A DNA stretch of 7,277 bases, taken from NCBI GenBank assembly GCA_938022295.1, contig CALIDR010000191.1:1-7277 (forward strand), given 5' to 3'. Below, one piece after another: positions 1-5,761 of the stretch. The notes below the pieces were generated by a model that did not search any database, was not told the origin of the DNA, and worked only from the letters and a program-made list of their open reading frames with translations. The DNA is from an uncultured Burkholderiaceae bacterium (GTDB lineage Bacteria; Pseudomonadota; Gammaproteobacteria; Burkholderiales; Burkholderiaceae_C). How positions within the stretch are numbered: position 1 is the first letter of the stretch; every line of letters starts with the position of its first letter. The translations under genes were made by a program, and so were the position numbers.

Positions 1-228
1 GATCGCTTCGAGGCGGTCGACGGCGGCCGGCGACGCCAGCGGCGCGCCGCCGCGCAGCCAGGAGCCGATGCGGTCTCGCCAGCGGTCGGCGCCTTCGGAC
101 GGCGCGGGCGGGCAGACTTCGATGCGGCTGGAGACGCTGGCAAGCGTGCTCGTGCGGCGCAGGCGGCGGTGGACCAGGGATGCGAGCATGGCTGCGGTAT
201 CGGCAGGCGTGCGTTCGACTGAACCCAT
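1..228 (-). CDS. hypothetical protein, N-terminal part (cut by left window edge)
   Basis: An open frame of 76 codons runs without a stop from an ATG at 228-226 to the left edge, exactly in phase with position 1, so only the N-terminus is present. The peptide begins MGSVERTPADTAAMLASLVH, followed by an Arg-rich stretch (HRRLRRTS), the phrase SSRIEVCPP and a Trp/Arg segment (DRWRDRIGSWLRGG). It has no signal peptide, no membrane segment and no domain I can name. A second in-frame ATG (codon 14, at 189) is possible. Neither start has a Shine-Dalgarno sequence; the region just upstream is a GC palindrome block. The gene lies 124 bases downstream of the lexA/HhH gene pair on the same strand, so it could be a distal operon member or independently transcribed. 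That this is a real gene rests on the open frame, the same strand as its neighbours and GC-ending codons; its function is unknown. Confidence 0.55.
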   Translation of the reverse strand, partial: MGSVERTPADTAAMLASLVHRRLRRTSTLASVSSRIEVCPPAPSEGADRWRDRIGSWLRGGAPLASPAAVDRLEAI

Positions 229-230
229 TG

Positions 231-262
231 TTCGGCCGCGCTCGGCCGGCCGATCGGCCGAA
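231..262. repeat. inverted repeat / palindrome block upstream of the left-edge gene
   Basis: The ends TTCGGCCG (231-238) and CGGCCGAA (255-262) form a perfect 8-bp inverted repeat. Nested inside are two further exact palindromes, CGGCCGGCCG (243-252) and CGGCCGATCGGCCG (247-260). The block ends three bases before the putative ATG of the left-edge gene. It could be an operator, a hairpin in the mRNA leader, or a terminator-like structure for the lexA operon; there is no T tract. High GC content makes short GC palindromes common, but the 14-bp one containing CGATCG is less trivial. The function is inference only. Confidence 0.35.
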
Positions 263-333
263 CAGGGGACGGCGGCGGCGGCAATTCGTCACGGCGGGCG
301 GGCGCCGCGGGCCGTGACTCGCCGGGCCTCCCG

Positions 334-353
334 GCGGCGGCCGGGGCCGCCGC
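334..353 (-). terminator. possible hairpin at the end of the HhH gene (lexA operon)
   Basis: Two perfect 9-base arms (334-342 and 345-353) separated by two bases would pair as a very stable GC stem; with a realistic loop this is an 8-bp stem and 4-base loop. The hairpin touches the TAG stop codon (355-353) of the small HhH gene. No U tract follows in the direction of transcription, so it is not a canonical intrinsic terminator. It may still stabilise the 3' end or pause polymerase. Confidence 0.25.
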
Positions 354-649
354 TACAGCGGCCCGTAGCGGCGCTTGCGCTCGGCCGTGTAGTGCCACCA
401 CGGGTTGGGCGGCGCGCCGCGCATGAAGTCGGTGGCGGCGAGGAAGGTGTCGAGCACGCAGGGATCCTGCCGCCGGCCCGCCAGCCGCCCGAGCGCCTGG
501 TACAGCGCGAACGGGTCGCGGCCGGCGAGCTCGTGCGGGCGTACGATGCCCAGCCGCCGCAGGTCGGCCGCCATGCGCGGGCCGACGTTGGGCAACTGCT
601 CCAGCGTCACGCACTCGGCCGCGCTGGCGGCCTTGGGATGCTTGACCAC
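353..649 (-). CDS. helix-hairpin-helix protein of the Cdd1 / 'pathogenicity locus' type
   Basis: This small cytosolic protein of 98 residues carries one helix-hairpin-helix motif at about residues 16-35 (LEQLPNVGPRMAADLRRLGI), with the typical LPNVGP turn. The rest matches the conserved body of the Cdd1 family (Pfam 'Pathogenicity locus'): LAGRDPFALYQALGRLAGRR, a DPCVLDTF segment with Cys64, and a C-terminal NPWWHYTAERKRR motif. Homologues are sometimes labelled 'mitomycin resistance protein'; the biochemical role is not established, but HhH motifs usually bind DNA non-specifically. The start is a GTG at 649, 23 bases after the lexA stop; a G-rich stretch about 11 bases upstream is a weak ribosome site. 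The gap and orientation suggest co-transcription with lexA, so SOS induction is likely by inference. The family assignment is from memory of the pattern and is fairly secure; the function is not. Confidence 0.85.
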   Translation of the reverse strand: MVKHPKAASAAECVTLEQLPNVGPRMAADLRRLGIVRPHELAGRDPFALYQALGRLAGRRQDPCVLDTFLAATDFMRGAPPNPWWHYTAERKRRYGPL

Positions 650-672
650 GGTGCCGTGCGCCCCGCCCGCGG

Positions 673-1356
673 TCAGGTGAGCATGTTGTTGCGCAGCAGG
701 CCCACCGCGATGCCCTCGATCGCGAACGGCACGTCGGCGTCGGTGGCCGGCACGACGATCGTCTCGAAGTCGGGGTTCTCCGGGATCAGCTCGATCGCGG
801 CCTTGGTGCGCCGGAAGCGCTTGACGGTGACGTCGTCGCCGAGCCGGGCGACGACGATCTGCCCGTTCTTGGCGTCGCTGGCCTTCTGCACCGCGAGCAG
901 GTCGCCGTCGAGGATGCCGGCGTCGCGCATGCTCATGCCGCGCACGCGCAGCAGGTAGTCGGGCCGGCGCGGGAACAGCCCGGCTTCGAAGACGTAGGTG
1001 CGGTCGATGTGCTCGGCGGCGAGGATCGGGCTGCCGGCGGCCACCCGGCCCACGAGCGGCAGCGTGAGCTGCGCGACGCCGGGCAGCGGCAGGTTGAACT
1101 GCCGCCCGCGCGCCTGGTTCAGCGCACGCAATGTGTCAGACTTCAGACGGATGCCGCGCGACGTGCCGCCGACGAGTTCGATCACCCCCTTGCGCGCGAG
1201 CGCCTGCAGGTGCTCCTCGGCGGCGTTGGCCGAGCGGAAGCCGAGCTCGGCCGCGATCTCGGCCCGGGTGGGCGGCGCACCGGTGCGCTCGATCGCGCTT
1301 TGCACGAGGTCGAGGATCTGCTGCTGGCGGGCGGTGAGCTTGGGGCTGTCGAGCAT
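673..1356 (-). CDS. lexA: LexA, SOS-response transcriptional repressor / self-cleaving protease
   Basis: LexA represses DNA-repair genes and cleaves itself when stimulated by the RecA filament. With the chosen start the protein has 227 residues. The N-terminal winged-helix domain begins LTARQQQILDLVQSAIERTG, continues with PPTRAEIAAELGFRSANAAE (recognition helix) and ends near GTSRGIRL. The C-terminal S24 protease domain holds the Ala107-Gly108 cleavage site (VGRVAAGSP), the nucleophile Ser142 (RGMSMRDAGI) and the general base Lys179 (VTVKRF). The frame could start 13 codons earlier at 1395, but the predicted -10 element (1408-1413) would put the transcript start at about 1401, leaving no room for a ribosome site. 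The ATG at 1356 also gives the MLDSPKLTARQQ opening I expect for this group; its ribosome site is only a weak GGGG six to ten bases upstream. lexA is divergent from the asparaginase gene, is followed by a small HhH gene, and is autoregulated through the operator at 1403-1418. Confidence 0.97.
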   Translation of the reverse strand: MLDSPKLTARQQQILDLVQSAIERTGAPPTRAEIAAELGFRSANAAEEHLQALARKGVIELVGGTSRGIRLKSDTLRALNQARGRQFNLPLPGVAQLTLPLVGRVAAGSPILAAEHIDRTYVFEAGLFPRRPDYLLRVRGMSMRDAGILDGDLLAVQKASDAKNGQIVVARLGDDVTVKRFRRTKAAIELIPENPDFETIVVPATDADVPFAIEGIAVGLLRNNMLT

Positions 1357-1402
1357 GGCGCGCCCCGCGGCGCGGGCCGCGGTCTGTGGTTTCATCCAGT
1401 GA

Positions 1403-1418
1403 CTGTATTTTTATCCAG
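1403..1418. promoter_or_regulatory. LexA operator (SOS box)
   Basis: CTGTATTTTTATCCAG fits the gamma/beta-proteobacterial LexA consensus CTGT-N8-ACAG with a single mismatch in the second half-site (CCAG for ACAG), and the spacer is AT-only in an otherwise extremely GC-rich region. It lies in the intergenic region between lexA and the divergent asparaginase gene and covers the predicted -10 element of lexA, the classic arrangement for autorepression. It ends 11 bases before the asparaginase ATG, so bound LexA could also hinder transcription in that direction. Confidence 0.85.
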
Positions 1419-1436
1419 ATCCGGCCGCGATGCCAA
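1408..1436 (-). promoter_or_regulatory. predicted sigma-70 promoter of lexA
   Basis: On the minus strand TTGGCA (1436-1431; one mismatch to TTGACA) is followed after exactly 17 bases by TAAAAA (1413-1408; four of six to TATAAT). Transcription would start near 1401, giving a leader of about 45 bases to the ATG at 1356. The -10 lies wholly inside the LexA operator. The -35 element overlaps the first codons of the divergent asparaginase gene, so the two genes are tightly interlocked. Confidence 0.6.
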
Positions 1437-2368
1437 GCCCTGAGACCACCGTCGTCGTCCTCGGCACCGGCGGCACGATCGCCGGCACCGCGGCGACCGC
1501 CACCGACGCCGTCGGCTACACCGCCGCGCGGCTCGGCGTCGAGCGGCTCGTGGCGGCGGTGCCGGCGCTCGCCGGCGTGCCGCTCGAATGCGAGCAGGTC
1601 GCGCAGGTCGACAGCAAGGACATGACGCACGCGGTGTGGCAGCGCCTCGCGCAGCGCTGCGCGCACCACCTGGCGCGTGCCGAAGTCGCCGGCGTCGTCG
1701 TCACCCACGGCACCGACACCCTCGAGGAGACGGCGCACTTCCTGCACCGCGTGCTCGCACCGGCCAAGCCGCTGGTGCTGACGGCGGCGATGCGCCCGGC
1801 GACGTCGCTGCAGGCCGACGGGCCGCAGAACCTGCTCGACGCGGTGACGGTGGCGTGCGGCGGCGTGCCCGGCACGCTCGTCGTGCTGGCCGGCCGGGCG
1901 CACACGGCCGCCGACGTGCGCAAGGTGCACACGTGGCGGCTCGACGCGTTCTCGAGCGGCGACGCCGGGCCGGTGGCGCTGATCGAGAACGGGCGCCTGC
2001 GCGTGCTGCGCGCGGTGCCGGCGGACACCGCGCTCGGCCTCGACGCGATCGTGGCCGATCCGGCGCACTGGCCGCGTGTGGACGTCGTCGCGAACCACGC
2101 CGGCGCCGACGGCCGCGTGGTCGACGCACTGGTGGCCGCCGGCGTCGACGGCATCGTCGTCGCCGGCACCGGCAACGCGACGGTGGGCGTCGAACTCGAC
2201 GCCGCCCTCGCCCGCGCGCGCGCGGCCGGCGTCGCGGTGCGCCGCGCGTCGCGCTGCGCGTTCGGGCCGGTGATCGGCGCCGAGAGTGCCGGCGCGACGG
2301 GCACGCCCTGGCAGGCGCGCGTCGACCTGCTGCTCGAGCTGCTGGCCGCGCGGCCGCCGCGCGGGTAG
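1430..2368 (+). CDS. L-asparaginase, AnsA/AnsB family, cytoplasmic type
   Basis: The enzyme hydrolyses L-asparagine to aspartate and ammonia. The 312-residue protein carries the N-terminal signature VVLGTGGTIAGT with nucleophile Thr16, the flexible-loop Tyr30, the substrate-binding QVDSKDM (Ser62), the second signature THGTDTLEET with Thr95-Asp96, and Lys165 in ADVRKVHT. Together these give the complete two-triad active site of bacterial asparaginases. The C-terminal domain includes GIVVAGTGNATVG and ends LLLELLAARPPRG. There is no signal peptide, so the protein should be cytosolic, although QVDSKDM and the following VWQRLA resemble the AnsB (type II) branch more than E. coli AnsA. For that reason I leave the symbol blank. 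No Shine-Dalgarno sequence precedes the ATG at 1430; the AT-rich tract just upstream is the LexA operator. Its own promoter is not obvious, and a short-leader or leaderless message is possible. It converges on the ohr gene. Confidence 0.93.
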   Translation: MPSPETTVVVLGTGGTIAGTAATATDAVGYTAARLGVERLVAAVPALAGVPLECEQVAQVDSKDMTHAVWQRLAQRCAHHLARAEVAGVVVTHGTDTLEETAHFLHRVLAPAKPLVLTAAMRPATSLQADGPQNLLDAVTVACGGVPGTLVVLAGRAHTAADVRKVHTWRLDAFSSGDAGPVALIENGRLRVLRAVPADTALGLDAIVADPAHWPRVDVVANHAGADGRVVDALVAAGVDGIVVAGTGNATVGVELDAALARARAAGVAVRRASRCAFGPVIGAESAGATGTPWQARVDLLLELLAARPPRG

Positions 2369-2378
2369 CCGCGCGGCG
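2355..2378. terminator. GC hairpin between convergent genes, possible bidirectional terminator
   Basis: A 10-bp perfect stem (2355-2364 with 2369-2378, core CCGCGCGG in both arms) encloses a 4-base loop made of GTAG, which contains the TAG stop of the asparaginase gene (2366-2368). The ohr stop codon lies five bases further on the opposite strand. The location between convergent genes and the symmetry suit a bidirectional terminator, but there is no T tract on either side, so termination efficiency is uncertain. Confidence 0.4.
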
Positions 2379-2382
2379 CCGC

Positions 2383-2817
2383 TCAGGCGAACGCGAACGT
2401 CACGTCGACGTTGCCGCGCGTCGCGTTCGAGTAGGGGCAGACCTCGTGCGCGTCGGCGACGAGTTGCTCCAGCGCCGCGCGCTCCATGCCGGGCACCGAC
2501 ACCGTCATCGCGACCTGGATGTTGAACGCGCCGGCCTTGCCCGTCATCGGCCCGATCGCGACTTCGGCGGTGATCGAGACCTCGCCGGGCAGGCGGATCT
2601 GCTGCCGCCCGGCCACCGCCTTGATCGCGCCGATGAAGCACGCCGAGTAGCCGGCGGCGAACAGCTGCTCGGGGTTCGTGCCGGGGCCGTCGTCGCCGCC
2701 GAGCGCCTTCGGCGTGCTCAGGGTGACCGCGAGGCGGCCGTCGTCGGTCTTCGAAGTGCCGGCGCGGCCGCCGGTGGACGTGGCGCGGGCGGTGTAAAGC
2801 GCTTGGTCGATCGCCAT
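2383..2817 (-). CDS. ohr: organic hydroperoxide reductase, Ohr subfamily of the OsmC/Ohr family
   Basis: This thiol-dependent peroxidase reduces organic and fatty-acid hydroperoxides in the cytosol, recycled in known members by dihydrolipoyl-linked enzymes. The protein has 144 residues, the usual Ohr length. It shows the N-terminal YTARATSTGGRAG with the active-site Arg18, the NPEQLFAAGYSACF motif with Glu50 and the peroxidatic Cys60, and HEVCPYSNATRGN with the resolving Cys127, which separates Ohr from OsmC. The start at 2817 is supported by AGGAG (2831-2827) nine bases upstream. The gene follows ppdK on the same strand after 124 bases and converges on the asparaginase gene. Ohr genes are commonly controlled by the MarR-type regulator OhrR; no such gene is visible here. 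The upstream gap holds no promoter I can call with confidence. Confidence 0.96.
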   Translation of the reverse strand: MAIDQALYTARATSTGGRAGTSKTDDGRLAVTLSTPKALGGDDGPGTNPEQLFAAGYSACFIGAIKAVAGRQQIRLPGEVSITAEVAIGPMTGKAGAFNIQVAMTVSVPGMERAALEQLVADAHEVCPYSNATRGNVDVTFAFA

Positions 2818-2826
2818 GGGTGGAGT

Positions 2827-2831
2827 CTCCT
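2827..2831 (-). promoter_or_regulatory. ribosome binding site of ohr
   Basis: AGGAG on the minus strand, nine bases before the ATG at 2817. It fixes the start of ohr, and it contrasts with the absent or weak ribosome sites of lexA, the asparaginase and the left-edge gene. Confidence 0.75.
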
Positions 2832-2941
2832 CGTGGGTGGGGGCGGCGCGCGGGCCGGCCGTCGGCCGAAGGGCCTGGCCTCGGCAGTCTACGCAGCCGC
2901 CGCTGCCCGCGCCGGCGCAGGGATGGCCCCCGGTGCCCGCG

Positions 2942-5662
2942 CTACTCGGCGATCGCCGCCTGCGCCGCCGCCAGCCGCGCGATGGGCACCCGGAACGGCG
3001 AGCAGCTGACGTAGTCGAGCCCGGCGCGGTGGAAGAACGCGACCGAGGCCGGGTCGCCGCCGTGCTCGCCGCACACGCCCATCTCGATGCCCGGGCGTGT
3101 CGCGCGGCCCTTCTCGACCGCCATCCTGACTAGCAGGCCCACGCCCTTCTGGTCGAAGGTGCGGAACGGGTCGTGCTCGTACAGGCCCTTCTTCAGGTAG
3201 GCGGGCAGGAACCTGTTGGCGTCGTCGCGCGAGAAGCCCATCGTCATCTGCGTCAGGTCGTTGGTGCCGAACGAGAAGAACTCGGCCTGCGTGGCCAGGC
3301 TGTCGGCCACCAGCGCGCCGCGCGGCGTCTCGATCATCGTGCCGAGCAGGTAGCGCACGCCCGCGCCGCGCTCGGCGAAGACCTGCGCCGCGATGCCGCG
3401 GATGACCTGCGCCTGGGCGTTGAACTCGCGCACCGTGCCCACCAGCGGCACCATGATCTCGACCTTGGGGTCGAAGCCCCTGGCCTGGACGTCGAGCGCG
3501 GCCTCGAAGATCGCGCGCGCCTGCATCTCGGTGATCTCGGGGTAGGTGATCCCGAGGCGACAGCCGCGATGGCCCATCATCGGGTTGAACTCGTGCAGTT
3601 CCTCGACGCGCATGCGGATCCTGGCCAGCGGTACCTTCATCTCGCGCGCCATCGTGCGCTGGCCTTCCTCGTCGTGCGGCACGAACTCGTGCAGCGGCGG
3701 GTCGAGCAGGCGGATCGTCACGGGCAGGCCGTTCATCTCGCGGAACAGCCCCTCGAAGTCGGCGCGCTGCATCGGCAGCAGCTTGGCCAGGGCGCGGCGC
3801 CGGCCGGCCTCGTCGTCGGCGAGGATCATCTCGCGCACGGCGACGATGCGCCCGCCCTCGAAGAACATGTGCTCGGTGCGCGCCAGCCCGATGCCGGTGG
3901 CGCCGAAGTGGCGGGCGATCCTGGCGTCGGCCGGCGTGTCGGCGTTGGCGCGCACCTCGAGCCGGCGGTACCTGTCGGCCAGCGCCATCAGGTCGCCGAA
4001 GTCGCCGCTGAGCTCGGCCTCGCGGGTGGCGATGCGGCCGTCGTAGACCTCGCCCGTCGAGCCGTTGAGCGAGATCCAGTCGCCTTCGGCCCAGGTGCGG
4101 TCGCCGATCGTCATCGCGCGCGCCTTCGGGTCGACGTGCACCGCACCCGCCCCCGAGACGCAGCACTTGCCCATGCCGCGCGCGACGACCGCGGCGTGCG
4201 ACGTCATGCCGCCGCGCGCCGTCAGGATGCCCTGCGCCGCGTTCATGCCGCGCAGGTCCTCGGGCGAGGTCTCCTGCCGCACCAGGATCACCGCCTTGCC
4301 GGCCTTGGCCCACTCGTCGGCCTCGTCGGCGTGGAACACGATCTGGCCGGTGGCCGCACCGGGCGAGGCGGGCAGCCCGCGCGCGATCACCGTCGCGTCC
4401 TTCAGCGCCTGCGGGTCGAAGATCGGGTGCAGCAGGTCGTTCAGGCGATCGGGCGCGACGCGCTGCAGCGCGGTCTTCTCGTCGATCATGCCCTGCTTGA
4501 GCATCTCCATCGCGATGCGCACCATCGCCGCGCCGGTGCGCTTGCCGTTGCGCGTCTGCAGCATCCACAGGCGCCCTTCCTGGATCGTGAACTCCAGGTC
4601 CTGCATGTCCTTGAAGTGGTTCTCGAGCGTCGTCTCGGCGTGCAGCAGCTCGCGGTAGATCTCGGGCATCAGTTCCTCGAGCGAGGGGTACTTCGCACGC
4701 CTTTCGTCTTCGGAAATCTGCGCCAGCTCGGCCCAGCGGCGCGAGCCCACGAGCGTCACCTGCTGCGGCGTGCGGATGCCGGCCACCACGTCCTCGCCCT
4801 GCGCGTTGACGAGGAACTCGCCGTTGAAGAGGTCCTCGCCGGTGCCGGCGTCGCGCGTGAACGCCACGCCGGTGGCGCTGGTGTCGCCGAGGTTGCCGAA
4901 CACCATCGCCTGCACGTTCACCGCCGTGCCCCACGCCTCGGGGATGTCGTTCAGTTCCCGGTAGACGCGCGCGCGGTCGTTGTTCCAGCTCTCGAAGACC
5001 GCCACCACCGCGCCCCAGAGCTGCTCCCAGGGGTCGGTCGGGAAGTCGCGCCCGAGGCGCGCGCGGATCAGCGCCTTGAAGCGCGCCACGAGCTCCTTCA
5101 GGTCGTCGGTGCCGAGCTCGGTGTCGAGCTCGACGCCCTTCGCGTCCTTGACCATGTCGATGACGACCTCGAACGGGTCGTGGTCCTCCTTCGACACCGG
5201 CTTCAGGCCCATCACGACGTCGCCGTACATCTGCACGAAGCGGCGGTAAGAGTCCCACGCGAAGCGCGCGTTGCCGGTCTTGCGCGTCAGGCCCTCGACC
5301 GCCGCGTCGTTCAGGCCGAGGTTGAGGATCGTGTCCATCATGCCCGGCATCGACGCGCGCGCGCCCGAGCGCACCGACAGCAGCAGTGGGTCGGCGTCGT
5401 CGCCGAAGCGCTTGCCCATCTCGCCCTCGATGTAGCGCACGGCGGCCTTGACCTCGTCGGCGATCAGGCCGAGCACGTGCTCGCGCCCCTTCTCGGTGAA
5501 CACGGTGCACGCCTCGGTGCTGATCGTGAAGCCCGGCGGCACCGGGATGCCGAGGCGGCACATCTCGGCCAGGTTGGCGCCCTTGCCGCCGAGCAGGTTC
5601 TTCATCGCCGCCGAGCCTTCGGTGCCTTCGCGGCCGAAGCGGTAGACGTACTGGGTGGGCAT
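2942..5662 (-). CDS. ppdK: pyruvate, phosphate dikinase
   Basis: PPDK reversibly converts pyruvate, ATP and phosphate into PEP, AMP and pyrophosphate; it acts in the cytosol in gluconeogenesis or in PPi-saving glycolysis. The 906-residue protein is full length. The N-terminal ATP-grasp-like domain starts VYRFG and has NLLGGKGANLAEM (22-34), SVRSGARASMPGMMDT (96-111) and FTRDAGTGE. The swivelling phosphohistidine domain carries GGMTSHAAVVARGMGK with catalytic His489 and, two residues before it, Thr487, the residue phosphorylated by the PDRP regulator in known PPDKs. The C-terminal PEP/pyruvate barrel has ARTEHMFF, MIETPRGAL, FSFGTNDLTQMTMGFSRDD and GVCGEHGGDP with acid/base Cys864. The C-terminus (SCSPFRVPIARLAAAQAAI) is normal. 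GGAGG (5673-5669) six bases before the ATG confirms the start. An FNR-type box lies 100 bases upstream. Codon use is odd: seven AGG arginine codons, six of them between codons 564 and 846, against none noticed in the neighbours. Confidence 0.98.
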   Translation of the reverse strand: MPTQYVYRFGREGTEGSAAMKNLLGGKGANLAEMCRLGIPVPPGFTISTEACTVFTEKGREHVLGLIADEVKAAVRYIEGEMGKRFGDDADPLLLSVRSGARASMPGMMDTILNLGLNDAAVEGLTRKTGNARFAWDSYRRFVQMYGDVVMGLKPVSKEDHDPFEVVIDMVKDAKGVELDTELGTDDLKELVARFKALIRARLGRDFPTDPWEQLWGAVVAVFESWNNDRARVYRELNDIPEAWGTAVNVQAMVFGNLGDTSATGVAFTRDAGTGEDLFNGEFLVNAQGEDVVAGIRTPQQVTLVGSRRWAELAQISEDERRAKYPSLEELMPEIYRELLHAETTLENHFKDMQDLEFTIQEGRLWMLQTRNGKRTGAAMVRIAMEMLKQGMIDEKTALQRVAPDRLNDLLHPIFDPQALKDATVIARGLPASPGAATGQIVFHADEADEWAKAGKAVILVRQETSPEDLRGMNAAQGILTARGGMTSHAAVVARGMGKCCVSGAGAVHVDPKARAMTIGDRTWAEGDWISLNGSTGEVYDGRIATREAELSGDFGDLMALADRYRRLEVRANADTPADARIARHFGATGIGLARTEHMFFEGGRIVAVREMILADDEAGRRRALAKLLPMQRADFEGLFREMNGLPVTIRLLDPPLHEFVPHDEEGQRTMAREMKVPLARIRMRVEELHEFNPMMGHRGCRLGITYPEITEMQARAIFEAALDVQARGFDPKVEIMVPLVGTVREFNAQAQVIRGIAAQVFAERGAGVRYLLGTMIETPRGALVADSLATQAEFFSFGTNDLTQMTMGFSRDDANRFLPAYLKKGLYEHDPFRTFDQKGVGLLVRMAVEKGRATRPGIEMGVCGEHGGDPASVAFFHRAGLDYVSCSPFRVPIARLAAAQAAIAE

Positions 5663-5668
5663 GGCGAA

Positions 5669-5673
5669 CCTCC
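5669..5673 (-). promoter_or_regulatory. ribosome binding site of ppdK
   Basis: GGAGG on the minus strand, six bases before the ATG at 5662, an ideal spacing. It excludes longer alternative starts and suggests efficient translation. Confidence 0.85.
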
Positions 5674-5733
5674 GGCGGCAGGGTGGAAAGCGGACGGGCG
5701 ACGGGGCGCGTCGGGCGACGCGCGACGCCGCGC

Positions 5734-5739
5734 AGCATC
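5734..5739 (-). promoter_or_regulatory. possible -10 element of ppdK
   Basis: If the palindrome at 5762-5775 acts as a class II FNR site (centre at -41.5), transcription would start at 5727 and the -10 hexamer would be 5739-5734. That hexamer reads GATGCT, which keeps the key A2, T3 and T6 of TATAAT but is otherwise weak. The leader would be about 64 bases. This is a prediction from geometry and weak on its own. Confidence 0.3.
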
Positions 5740-5761
5740 GGCCAACGCGCCGCGCCGGGGC

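Noticed and set aside
68..958. Plus-strand 296-codon frame opposite the HhH gene and lexA
   Set aside because: It is antisense to two recognisable genes, compositionally a GC shadow, and without a ribosome site.
1136..2641. Minus-strand 501-codon frame antisense to the asparaginase, and the 473-codon plus-strand frame at 1588-3009
   Set aside because: Both are Arg-rich shadows of the asparaginase, ohr and lexA genes and show no family motifs; the true frames have complete active sites.
2853..2880. GGCC-rich imperfect hairpin in the leader of ohr, and a 10-bp palindrome at 2909-2918
   Set aside because: The arms are 4+4 bases with a bulge, and short GC palindromes are expected by chance at this base composition. 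No promoter or OhrR-like AT-rich operator could be read in the gap.
2886..2891. TAGACT as a -10 element for ohr
   Set aside because: It matches only four of six positions, and no -35-like hexamer lies 16-18 bases upstream.
2889..5738. Minus-strand 949-codon frame overlapping ppdK in another phase
   Set aside because: The translation is an Arg/Gly/Ala-rich shadow; the ppdK frame carries all catalytic motifs, a good ribosome site and normal length.
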